A DNA stretch of 55,084 bases from Deltaproteobacteria bacterium (lineage in GTDB: Bacteria; Desulfobacterota; Desulfuromonadia; Desulfuromonadales; BM103), in NCBI GenBank assembly GCA_024636215.1, contig JAGXHL010000012.1, positions 1-55,084 of the forward strand. Direction: 5' to 3'. The notes under the pieces were generated by a model. The model did not search any database and was not told where the DNA came from. It worked only from the letters and a program-made list of their open reading frames with translations. Positions 27,676 through 34,569 of this stretch are shown one piece after another. Every line of letters starts with the position of its first letter. The first letter of the stretch is position 1. The translations under genes and the position numbers were made by a program.

Positions 27676-27730
27676 GATCTGATTTACACAACCAACACTC
27701 TCCAATAGAGAGTTTCCTGAGGAGGATATT

Positions 27731-27877
27731 ATGAAAAGCGCAGCCAATCTCGTCAACACTGTCAAAGCCAGTTACACCGTCGCAATCATGGGCGTTCTAG
27801 GACTCTTCGCTTTTGTCTCAGCCGTTCTGATTGCCTGGCCGGCCCTCGCCTACCTCGGCGCCAAGATGTTTAACTAG
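27731..27877 (+). CDS. 48-residue single-pass membrane protein, copy 2
   Basis: Same length and plan as copy 1: polar start MKSAANLVNTVKASYTV, one hydrophobic helix, ending SAVLIAWPALAYLGAKMFN. The first 28 residues are identical to copy 3. GAGGAGGATATT precedes the ATG. It sits in a 203-base direct repeat with copy 3 that includes the leader. The conserved Pro in AWPALAY and the constant length across copies argue for a real, selected protein. Confidence 0.78.
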   Translation: MKSAANLVNTVKASYTVAIMGVLGLFAFVSAVLIAWPALAYLGAKMFN

Positions 27878-27933
27878 GATCTGATTCACACAACCAACAC
27901 TCTCCAATTAGAGAGTTTCCTGAGGAGGATATT

Positions 27934-28080
27934 ATGAAAAGCGCAGCCAATCTCGTCAACACTGTCAAAGCCAGTTACACCGTCGCAATCATGGGCGTTC
28001 TCGGACTCTTTGCTTTTATCTCCGCCGTTCTGATTGCCTGGCCGGCCCTCGCTTACATCGGTGCGAAACTGTTCAACTAG
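27934..28080 (+). CDS. 48-residue single-pass membrane protein, copy 3
   Basis: Identical to copy 2 through residue 28, but the C-terminus (AYIGAKLFN) and its DNA match copy 1 instead, so the gene looks like a mosaic made by gene conversion. The start has the same GAGGAGGATATT site as copy 2. A strong bidirectional terminator follows at 28122-28163, ending the three-gene unit against the convergent NrfD-like gene. Confidence 0.78.
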   Translation: MKSAANLVNTVKASYTVAIMGVLGLFAFISAVLIAWPALAYIGAKLFN

Positions 28081-28121
28081 GAAAGATGCAAACAATTGGC
28101 TGGATTTGTTCAGCTAAGGAA

Positions 28122-28163
28122 AACGCAAAAGGCCGCCCCCGACAGGGAGCGGCCTTTTGCGTT
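28122..28163. terminator. strong bidirectional terminator
   Basis: AACGCAAAAGGCCGC (28122-28136) and GCGGCCTTTTGCGTT (28149-28163) form a 15-bp perfect stem around a 12-base loop. The A/T tracts lie within and beside the stem, so it works for the small genes (+) and the NrfD operon (-). Confidence 0.85.
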
Positions 28164-28180
28164 TTGTGTCGATACCAGGC

Positions 28181-29485
28181 TCAATGAACTTCGTCATCTG
28201 ACATGAATGCAGGGAAAATCATGTTGAGGAAATAGAAGATAATAAAGGGTGTCACAATGACAGACAACATGCCTCCCAAGCCTTCTTTAAAGGTCTCAAC
28301 GTTGTGGGGAATAATCGGCAGATGATATTCCATGAAGCCAGCAAAGGTTAGCGAGAAAGCCTGCCCGCCAATGACCACATTCCAACGCATCATGAAGACA
28401 CCGAAGAGCACCAGGATGCTGGCTATGACCGCGCGCCTGGTCGACAGGCCCGGCACCAGCAGCATCAAAAACGGCAGGAAGTTACCGATTCCGTACTGAT
28501 AGACAAAAATTTTCATGAAGTCGTGCTCGTAGATGACCATGCGCAGGGCATCCCAGGACTTGACCGCCGTATAACCACGGAAAATCATGTCAAGGATTTC
28601 AAGGGTAATTGCCGCTGTCATGAAAATCAGCAGGTATTTTGAGGTCATTTTGACTTCATGCTCTTGAATGCTGCGCAACTGCTCGACTGGAATCGCTGTA
28701 CCGCCTTGAGCCAGGGCATCTGGAAGCAGCCAGTTTTTACCGCGTTTGGCGGCCCATTTGCGCATCTCCATGAAGATGTAGTAGCTGACGATGCAGAGCG
28801 CGATCCCCGAAACAACGGCAGAGCAGATGAAAATAACCGGCATGAGCGGGGTCATCCAGAGCGCGTTGGCTTTGACTGAGCCGAAAATAAATCCGGCATA
28901 GCCATGCAGGAAGCAGGCAACCGGAATGCCGAGTGCAGCCAGGAACTTAACGGCCTTATGATCAGAATGAAGGGCCGCGTCGGAAATGTCCATCGCGCCG
29001 AGTGAAATGACTTTGTAGATCGGCAACAGGAGTCTTTCCAGTCCGCTACGATCCCGCTTACTGTTGAGACGGTGAATTGATTCGACAATGAACTTGCGAT
29101 AGACGAACCAGATTTCGGCGGCGACAATGCAGGCATAGGTCATGAAAACAATACCGAAGGCCGAAATTGCTGAAGTAAAATGTGGCGTCATCAGGACATG
29201 GATACCCCTTAAGGGCTGCATCAAGTGCAACATCAGAGGCATCATCGCTACCGGCAGTAATGCAAAAGAGAAGACCAGGGCGTAACGGGCGATTTCCTTA
29301 AGTCTTTCAACGCCAAAAACATGGTAGAGCGACGAGAGGACAAAGGCACCGGCAACCAGACCGGTCATGTAGGGGTACATGACAATCTGTATGGACCAGT
29401 ACACATATTCGTTTGGAAGGACGAAGAGGTCTTTGATGGTCCAGGCTTCTCCATGCACGATCATTTGGGCAACTTGTTCTACCAT
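28181..29485 (-). CDS. NrfD-like polytopic membrane subunit (CbcU-like)
   Basis: A 434-residue inner-membrane protein with about ten hydrophobic helices, of the NrfD/PsrC type, which forms the quinol site of FeS-linked oxidoreductases. The N-terminus EYVYWSIQIVMYPYMTGLVAGAF resembles the family's first helices. With the upstream FeS protein and tetraheme cytochrome it makes an operon like cbcSTU (Cbc4) of Geobacter sulfurreducens, a proposed menaquinol:cytochrome c oxidoreductase. GGAGG in the end of the FeS gene serves its start; the two are 2 bases apart. Direction of electron flow is inferred from family knowledge. Confidence 0.87.
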   Translation of the reverse strand: MVEQVAQMIVHGEAWTIKDLFVLPNEYVYWSIQIVMYPYMTGLVAGAFVLSSLYHVFGVERLKEIARYALVFSFALLPVAMMPLMLHLMQPLRGIHVLMTPHFTSAISAFGIVFMTYACIVAAEIWFVYRKFIVESIHRLNSKRDRSGLERLLLPIYKVISLGAMDISDAALHSDHKAVKFLAALGIPVACFLHGYAGFIFGSVKANALWMTPLMPVIFICSAVVSGIALCIVSYYIFMEMRKWAAKRGKNWLLPDALAQGGTAIPVEQLRSIQEHEVKMTSKYLLIFMTAAITLEILDMIFRGYTAVKSWDALRMVIYEHDFMKIFVYQYGIGNFLPFLMLLVPGLSTRRAVIASILVLFGVFMMRWNVVIGGQAFSLTFAGFMEYHLPIIPHNVETFKEGLGGMLSVIVTPFIIFYFLNMIFPAFMSDDEVH

Positions 29486-29487
29486 GA

Positions 29488-30261
29488 CTAGCGTACCTCC
29501 TTGTTCAGACCGATGTAGTAGACGTTCGGTTTGGTGCCGTACTCATCACGCAATACGCCGACACGCTGATTCATCAGCGCTTTGGCCACCGGATCATTCG
29601 GATCCTTCAGATTGCCGACCTGACGGGCGTCAAAGGGACAGGCCATGGCGCATGCAGTATCGCCACCCTTGCTGATGCGGTGATAACAGAAGGTGCACTT
29701 GTCAGCGACGTTTTCCACCGGATGGAAGAAACGCACGCCGTACGGGCAGCCCATGATGCAGTAGCCGCAGCCGATACACCATTTTCGATCGACCAGAACG
29801 ACTCCATCTGCTGCCTGATAGGTCGCACCGACCGGGCAAACCTGCACGCAGGCGGGGGTTGTACATTGGTTGCAGAGCTTCGGTACGAAAAAGGCCTGGG
29901 CGATTTCGTCCTCGGGGACCAGCACCATGCCAGAAGCATTTTGGTCGAGTAATTTGGTTGTGTAGCCGTCACGCGCTCCCTGCGGGCAATCCATGACAAC
30001 ATTACCATCTGTTTTGATGACGTAGCGCTCAACCCATGTGCGGGTCACATTGGCTTCGTAGGGAATATCATTTTCAGTTTTACAGGCCTTAACGCAGAAG
30101 CCGCAGCCAACACACTTGTGTGTATCAACCAGGAAACCCCATTTTAATTGCGGATTGGCCGCCAGAAGTTCCCCGGGATTTATGAAGTCCAGTGCGGTCG
30201 CCGAAACCGATGCGCCGGCAACAAAAACCGCGGTACTTTTTAAAAAGTCACGTCTTTTCAT
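29488..30261 (-). CDS. Tat-exported ferredoxin-type iron-sulfur protein (CbcT/NrfC-like)
   Basis: A 257-residue periplasmic electron-transfer subunit. The twin-arginine signal is MKRRDFLKSTAVFVAGAS. Four clusters of cysteines are seen, such as CVGCGFCVKAC, CNQCTTPACVQVCPVG and CIGCGYCIMGCPYG, plus a final CTFCYHRI...CAMACP, fitting four [4Fe-4S] clusters. It would carry electrons between the NrfD-like subunit and the tetraheme cytochrome. Start ATG 30261 is used because the twin-arginine motif then sits at residue 3; GTG 30267 adds two residues. The ribosome-binding site GGAGG lies in the last codons of the tetraheme gene, whose stop is 3 bases before this ATG. Confidence 0.9.
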   Translation of the reverse strand: MKRRDFLKSTAVFVAGASVSATALDFINPGELLAANPQLKWGFLVDTHKCVGCGFCVKACKTENDIPYEANVTRTWVERYVIKTDGNVVMDCPQGARDGYTTKLLDQNASGMVLVPEDEIAQAFFVPKLCNQCTTPACVQVCPVGATYQAADGVVLVDRKWCIGCGYCIMGCPYGVRFFHPVENVADKCTFCYHRISKGGDTACAMACPFDARQVGNLKDPNDPVAKALMNQRVGVLRDEYGTKPNVYYIGLNKEVR

Positions 30262-30263
30262 AA

Positions 30264-30734
30264 TCACATATCCTCCAGGCTCGGATTGTGCGGGTTGTGA
30301 CAGTCACTGCACTCTTCACCTTGGTTGTGCTGAGCCGGATCGATGCCAGCAAGATTATTGCGGTCGCTGGACGGCATGGTGAGTTCGGTGTGACAGCGAA
30401 TACAAAGCTCCCGGCTCCTGTCTATGGTCAATTTTTCAGGGTCATCAGGATGAGCAAATGCTGCGCCGTGACAATTCTCACAAAAGATTGCGGCGTGATG
30501 TGCACTCTCGACTTCCTCGATCTTGTCGTCGTGACATTCGTTGCAGTAGTCGTTGCCTTTGAACTTTGCGGGGTAGTCTTTCCACTCTTGCTCATTACTA
30601 AGCCGATGGTAGCCAAAGGTATAGCCTTGCTCCTGGGCACCAAAATCAGAGGGGACATAGAAAGCTCTGAACAACAAGATGCCGATGACTATGGCAATGA
30701 CCACGAATAGCGGTCGCCAGACATGGTTTTTCAC
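30264..30734 (-). CDS. membrane-anchored tetraheme c-type cytochrome (CbcS-like)
   Basis: A 156-residue cytochrome. An N-terminal helix (VIAIVIGILLFRAFYV) anchors it in the inner membrane, and four CXXCH motifs follow: CNECH, CENCH, CIRCH and CSDCH. It is first in the operon with the FeS and NrfD-like genes, so it is the likely exit point for electrons to other periplasmic cytochromes. The start is GTG at 30734 with AAGGAG six bases before it; no ATG is available nearby. The assignment as CbcS-like rests on gene order and heme number. Confidence 0.88.
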   Translation of the reverse strand: MKNHVWRPLFVVIAIVIGILLFRAFYVPSDFGAQEQGYTFGYHRLSNEQEWKDYPAKFKGNDYCNECHDDKIEEVESAHHAAIFCENCHGAAFAHPDDPEKLTIDRSRELCIRCHTELTMPSSDRNNLAGIDPAQHNQGEECSDCHNPHNPSLEDM

Positions 30735-31155
30735 GGGCTTCTCCTTAGGAAGGGGTTGGTTTTCCCTGAATCAAACAAAAGTAAAACGTGGTTTTTTTAG
30801 TATCACGACTTTGTTTTTCTGTCAATCTTTACAAAGTCGGTAAAGTCAATAAATATAATTAGTTTTTTCAAAGACTGGTAACGTAAAGACTTATTATTGC
30901 AACATTAATTTTTGTTAGTGATCTTTTTTCTCTGTTTCAAGGTGAGGAAATCTTGACAGCCGCAAATTAATAAAATAGTGTTCTATTATATTCAATATAT
31001 GAGTTGTGGTGTAACTGTTCCGGGTTTTTGACTGATTTGTGACCACTCGTACGGCACTTCACCTATTACTGGTAATGCGTAAGATTAGAACATTCTAAAC
31101 GAGTCTGGTCTACTTTCAACTCCATGCGTAATAAGTTTATTGGCTGCGAGGTGTT
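30735..31155. other. 421-base AT-rich intergenic region with inverted and direct repeats
   Basis: No gene is seen. CGACTTTGT (30806-30814) and ACAAAGTCG (30831-30839) form a perfect 9-bp inverted repeat with a 16-base spacer, and AAAGTC recurs at 30842-30847, 9 bases after the first. Related AAAGAC copies follow near 30870-30890. TTGACA occurs at 30953-30958 without a convincing -10 element. The region must hold the promoters of the leftward tetraheme operon and the rightward DUF2339-like gene. Confidence 0.5.
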
Positions 31156-32943
31156 GTGGTGGAAAATTCTGTCGATCTAGAAAAGCGTGTAGCGGATCTC
31201 GAGGCTCAGGTTGCCAGTCTGTCGGCAACCGTTTCCAACTTACAGGCAAGCCAGGGGCTGCAAGCTGAAAAATCGAGCGTAAAGCAGAGGACTGCCCGCA
31301 AGGTTCACGCTCAGGGTGAGACCTCGGAAGAGCTTCTTTCCTGGGTCGATAAATCCTATCTCCTCTCACGGGTCGCGACAACCAGTTTCATCGTTGCCGT
31401 TGCCCTGGCATTAAGAACTGCTTCAGACAGCGGCAGCATAGATTTGCAGATCGGTTCTTTCCTCGGCATGCTCTATGCCTTTGGTCTGATCGTGTATAGC
31501 TGGTTTGCTTATAAGGAGCGCAGCATCCAGGCTCCTGTGTATATTCTCTGGGGAACCATCATCATGTGCAGTGTGGTGGTGGAGGCTCACCGTGTTTTCG
31601 ACACTGTCCCCTCGGAGATGGCTTACGTGGTTATGGCTGTAACCGGATTGGTGGCCACCGTTATCAGCCGCCTGCACCATGTGGCTTTACCGGTCTTTAT
31701 CGGCACCCTTGGCATGAGTTTCGGCAGTTTCGCCATCGATTACCCAAGTCCGGTTTTCCCCTACCTGGTTATAATCATGGGGTTGGCAAACCTTTTTGCC
31801 ACCTATGCCACGCGTCTGCTTCGCGCTTCATGGCTGCGCTGGCTGTTGTTTGTTTTGACTCTCTTCATGATTCAGATCTGGGACCTGAAGCTGTCCATCT
31901 ACCTCAGCAAGTTGAGTCCCGAGAACCTTGAATTTTCCGTGCGGCACCTGATGCCGTCGATCGGGTTTCTGGCGGTAGTTTTTGCGGGTATTGCGCTGCT
32001 TGGCGTATTGGGCAAGGTTCAGGACAAAATCTCCAAATTCGACATTGTCTTACCGATTCTTAACGTTTGCTGGGTTTACCTTGCGGCCAAATATGCTATA
32101 GGCCAGGGGCTGACCAGTCCCCAGCTTTTCGGTTGGGTCGCAGTGTGTGCTGCTCTGCTGCATCTGCTGATCGCTTGGTGGCTGCTCGGTCGCGCTGAGG
32201 GGGGGGCTTTGGGAACAACCTCCTTTGCCTTTGCCGGAGGCTTGCTTCTGGCTTTTGCGGCGCCAATGGCGATCGGGCATGCCGTGATTGCAAGCGCAGT
32301 GGTTGCCCTGCTAGCTGTAGCAATGATCTGGCTTTCCGTCCGGCGCAACAACCTGGGCTTGCGTTTGATTTCGTACGTCCTGCAACTCTACGCCTGCTCG
32401 GCGCTGGTCTATCTGCTGTGGGCGACTGGCGGCACCAGACCTTCGCTGGTCGGCGCGCTATCCTCGGGGCTCTTGGCAAGTATCGCCTTTTGTCATTATT
32501 TCTGGGCCCGCCGTCATCCGGAAGTACCGGGTGAGACTTTAATGCATAAGCTCAACAAGAATGACCGCGGTGCCGGTGTCCTGCTTGTGGCGGCATTGTT
32601 CAGTGGCTTCTTTACCCTGCGGGTTGGTCTTTATCAGGCGCTTGATTTTATGCACATGGCTTCGCACAGTGCTTTTGGTGGCGGCCAGTCTGTCCTGATA
32701 AATGTGACAGCCGCCGTGCTTCTCTGGCTCAGCCTGATGAAACGCAACAAGGAACTCCGTAACGTTGCGGTTGTGATAACCGTGATTGCTGCCGGCAAAG
32801 TTTTTCTGATGGACATGGTGCAGCTGAAAGGAATGCCATTGATGATCAGCGTTTTTACCTTCGGACTTGTGGCAGCATTGGCCTCTTTTGTGTTAGGCCG
32901 CTGGAACAAGAAAGAGCAGGCGGATACGATGGAGAAGTCGTGA
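31156..32943 (+). CDS. large polytopic membrane protein, DUF2339-like
   Basis: A 595-residue protein. An N-terminal coiled coil (about 5-40, LEKRVADLEAQVASLSATVS) is followed by a basic linker and some 14-16 hydrophobic helices. The layout, coiled coil plus many helices, resembles DUF2339 proteins, whose function is unknown. Start is GTG at 31156 or 31159; GCGAGG lies just upstream. It is divergent from the CbcSTU-like operon and convergent with the octaheme cytochrome. No catalytic residues are recognisable. Confidence 0.65.
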   Translation: MVENSVDLEKRVADLEAQVASLSATVSNLQASQGLQAEKSSVKQRTARKVHAQGETSEELLSWVDKSYLLSRVATTSFIVAVALALRTASDSGSIDLQIGSFLGMLYAFGLIVYSWFAYKERSIQAPVYILWGTIIMCSVVVEAHRVFDTVPSEMAYVVMAVTGLVATVISRLHHVALPVFIGTLGMSFGSFAIDYPSPVFPYLVIIMGLANLFATYATRLLRASWLRWLLFVLTLFMIQIWDLKLSIYLSKLSPENLEFSVRHLMPSIGFLAVVFAGIALLGVLGKVQDKISKFDIVLPILNVCWVYLAAKYAIGQGLTSPQLFGWVAVCAALLHLLIAWWLLGRAEGGALGTTSFAFAGGLLLAFAAPMAIGHAVIASAVVALLAVAMIWLSVRRNNLGLRLISYVLQLYACSALVYLLWATGGTRPSLVGALSSGLLASIAFCHYFWARRHPEVPGETLMHKLNKNDRGAGVLLVAALFSGFFTLRVGLYQALDFMHMASHSAFGGGQSVLINVTAAVLLWLSLMKRNKELRNVAVVITVIAAGKVFLMDMVQLKGMPLMISVFTFGLVAALASFVLGRWNKKEQADTMEKS

Positions 32944-32994
32944 CAGGGGGGATGCAAAGCAAGAGTCTGATCGATATGTATTTAAACAATTAAC

Positions 32995-33024
32995 CAAAAA
33001 AGGCCTCCGCAAAGAGGGAGGCCC
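32995..33024 (-). terminator. Rho-independent terminator of the octaheme cytochrome gene
   Basis: On the minus strand GGCCTCC (complement of 33017-33023) pairs with GGAGGCC (complement of 33002-33008), followed by a T-tract formed by the A-run at 32995-33001. It may also end the DUF2339-like transcript from the other side. Confidence 0.8.
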
Positions 33025-33048
33025 TTATGACTTGTTATGCCGCTCGAT

Positions 33049-34209
33049 TTACCAGACGGAGTCAAGCTGGGTAAAGGCCTTCTTGAAGTCGGCTTCAACA
33101 GTTTTAAGGATGGCCATTGCATACTCATTGTTGTGAATGCCGTTGGTTCCGTCGTTGCGTACAAACTTAAGGTTGCGCAAAGCCTGGCTGTAGGTCTTCC
33201 AGACTTCAGTCGTATCACGTTTAGCCGCATCGGCATCGGCAAGTTCAGCCTCGAGTTCGACGCGCATCTCCTTGAGGGATTCAATGCGAGCCTCTGTTTC
33301 TGCTGCCCACTCTTCAAATATTTCCAGATAGGCTTCATCCTCGTGGCAGTTGGTGCAGGTTGAAGAGGAGGGACGATAGACCCCCTTGGTGACACCGGTA
33401 TGACAATCGACGCAGGTCATGTCGGCCGCTTCGCCGTACATCATACTGGGAATATTCATATCGCCAAAGCCGGTACCAACGTTCATGGTTTCCTGGGCTT
33501 CATGACAGACAGCGCAATCTGCAATCTGTGGTGCATCGTCAGGTGCATCGGCGTGGCAAGTCAGGCAGAAGTTCATGCGGTCTGTCGCTGTCGACGGGTT
33601 GTGAACTACACCGAAGTGACAATCGCGGCAGGTCAGGTCAAATTCTTCGATGTGCATGGTATGGTCAAAATGAGTACCGCCGACGAAATCCTCGGTCATG
33701 ATATCGGCCAGACCCTTGCGCTCGCGGAAGCCGGGATTGACGACATCGTCAAGCATGCGCATATTGATGAGCTTCATCGGCCCCTTGGTTGTTTCGCGAA
33801 CAGTCTTGTTGCCCTCGTCAGAATGACAGTAGAGGCAGTGCCAGGAGGGCACGAGATGCTCGCCCGGGTTGGAGAGAATCTCAAGTTTCTCTTCCTTGGA
33901 AATGGTGAGCTGCATGTAGGTGTCGCGCAGTCCACCAATCTTGGCTTTTACATAACCGAATACGCCTGGGCGACCATGACAGTCGAGACATGAGACGCCG
34001 GCGTCACCATGCGCAGAGTGTTCCCAGGAGTCAACTTCGGCCAGGGGACCAAAGCCCTGTGCCGGGTGGCAGAGATGGCAGAACTCAGGTTCTGAGGTCA
34101 TGTGGAGAATCTGGACATTAATAAAGCCGAAAAACACCACGAAAACGACTGAAATGATGGTGAAAATAACAATGTGTTGTTTGCACCAGTCAAATACGTT
34201 CTTAAGCAT
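33049..34209 (-). CDS. membrane-anchored octaheme c-type cytochrome
   Basis: A 386-residue cytochrome with one N-terminal helix (VIFTIISVVFVVFFGFINV) and eight CXXCH motifs: CHLCH, CLDCH, CLYCH, CRDCH, CLTCH, CAVCH, CVDCH and CTNCH. The first part resembles the NapC/NirT fold; the last 100 residues are heme-free, helical and probably a coiled coil (EARIESLKEMRVELEAELAD). It would oxidise quinol or relay electrons from the neighbouring nine-heme cytochrome b/c protein. ATG 34209 is chosen because GAGGTGTGGAAC precedes it; GTG 34218 overlaps that site. A palindromic operator lies about 110 bases upstream. Confidence 0.88.
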   Translation of the reverse strand: MLKNVFDWCKQHIVIFTIISVVFVVFFGFINVQILHMTSEPEFCHLCHPAQGFGPLAEVDSWEHSAHGDAGVSCLDCHGRPGVFGYVKAKIGGLRDTYMQLTISKEEKLEILSNPGEHLVPSWHCLYCHSDEGNKTVRETTKGPMKLINMRMLDDVVNPGFRERKGLADIMTEDFVGGTHFDHTMHIEEFDLTCRDCHFGVVHNPSTATDRMNFCLTCHADAPDDAPQIADCAVCHEAQETMNVGTGFGDMNIPSMMYGEAADMTCVDCHTGVTKGVYRPSSSTCTNCHEDEAYLEIFEEWAAETEARIESLKEMRVELEAELADADAAKRDTTEVWKTYSQALRNLKFVRNDGTNGIHNNEYAMAILKTVEADFKKAFTQLDSVW

Positions 34210-34317
34210 GTTCCACACCTCAATATTTACAGCTTCAGGTTAAAAAATGATAAAAAAGGATTAAAATCGCAAGAGCCACCGTATATTACACATTTTGCAA
34301 ATGAATGCAACACAAAG

Positions 34318-34335
34318 ATTGTATACAGTATGCAT
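34318..34335 (-). promoter_or_regulatory. operator-like palindrome, site 1 (octaheme cytochrome)
   Basis: ATTGTATACAGTATGCAT on the plus strand; core GTATAC-A-GTATGC is an imperfect inverted repeat. It overlaps a TACAAT -10 candidate for the leftward octaheme gene and shares its core with four other sites up to 38728. Confidence 0.5.
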
Positions 34336-34505
34336 TAGCGGAAGGCTTTAAGCTCCTTGTAGTGGCTGTTTAATTGAAAGAATATTGTTTTTTCATAACA
34401 ATCTTGATGACTTTTACTGTGTCTCGTGGAGTTGTTTGGTTAAGGCTCTGACCCTTCTGCGCTTGTTCGTGAATTGTCGGATCGGAGCTGTGATTGAACA
34501 GTATA

Positions 34506-34547
34506 AAACCTGAAAGGGGTTGCCAACTGGCAACCCCTTTCAGGTTT
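34506..34547 (-). terminator. long perfect hairpin after the nine-heme cytochrome gene
   Basis: A 20-bp perfect stem (34506-34525 with 34528-34547, core GGGGTTGCCA) with only a two-base loop. The arms begin and end with A/T runs, so on the minus strand T residues follow the stem. It is placed 23 bases after the stop codon at 34570. Confidence 0.75.
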
Positions 34548-34569
34548 CTCACTCTATGGTTGATGCAGG

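Larger units (their letters stand above)
27673..28080 (+). repeat. tandem direct repeat of about 203 bases carrying small-gene copies 2 and 3
   Basis: Unit 1 runs from about 27673 to 27875 and unit 2 from about 27876 to 28080. Each has the same leader (GATCTGATTYACACAACCAA, then CTCTCCAAT with a one-base indel) followed by a 48-codon gene. Most differences are in the last third of the gene. The leader includes a small CTCTC/GAGAG inverted repeat. This is a recent local duplication. Confidence 0.85.
34210..34569. other. 360-base intergenic region between two cytochrome genes
   Basis: Contains no gene. It holds the operator-like palindrome at 34318-34335, candidate -10 TACAAT (minus strand, 34318-34323), and the long hairpin that ends the upstream nine-heme gene at 34506-34547. 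An open frame crossing this region on the minus strand continues into the neighbouring gene in another frame and is not coding. Confidence 0.6.
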
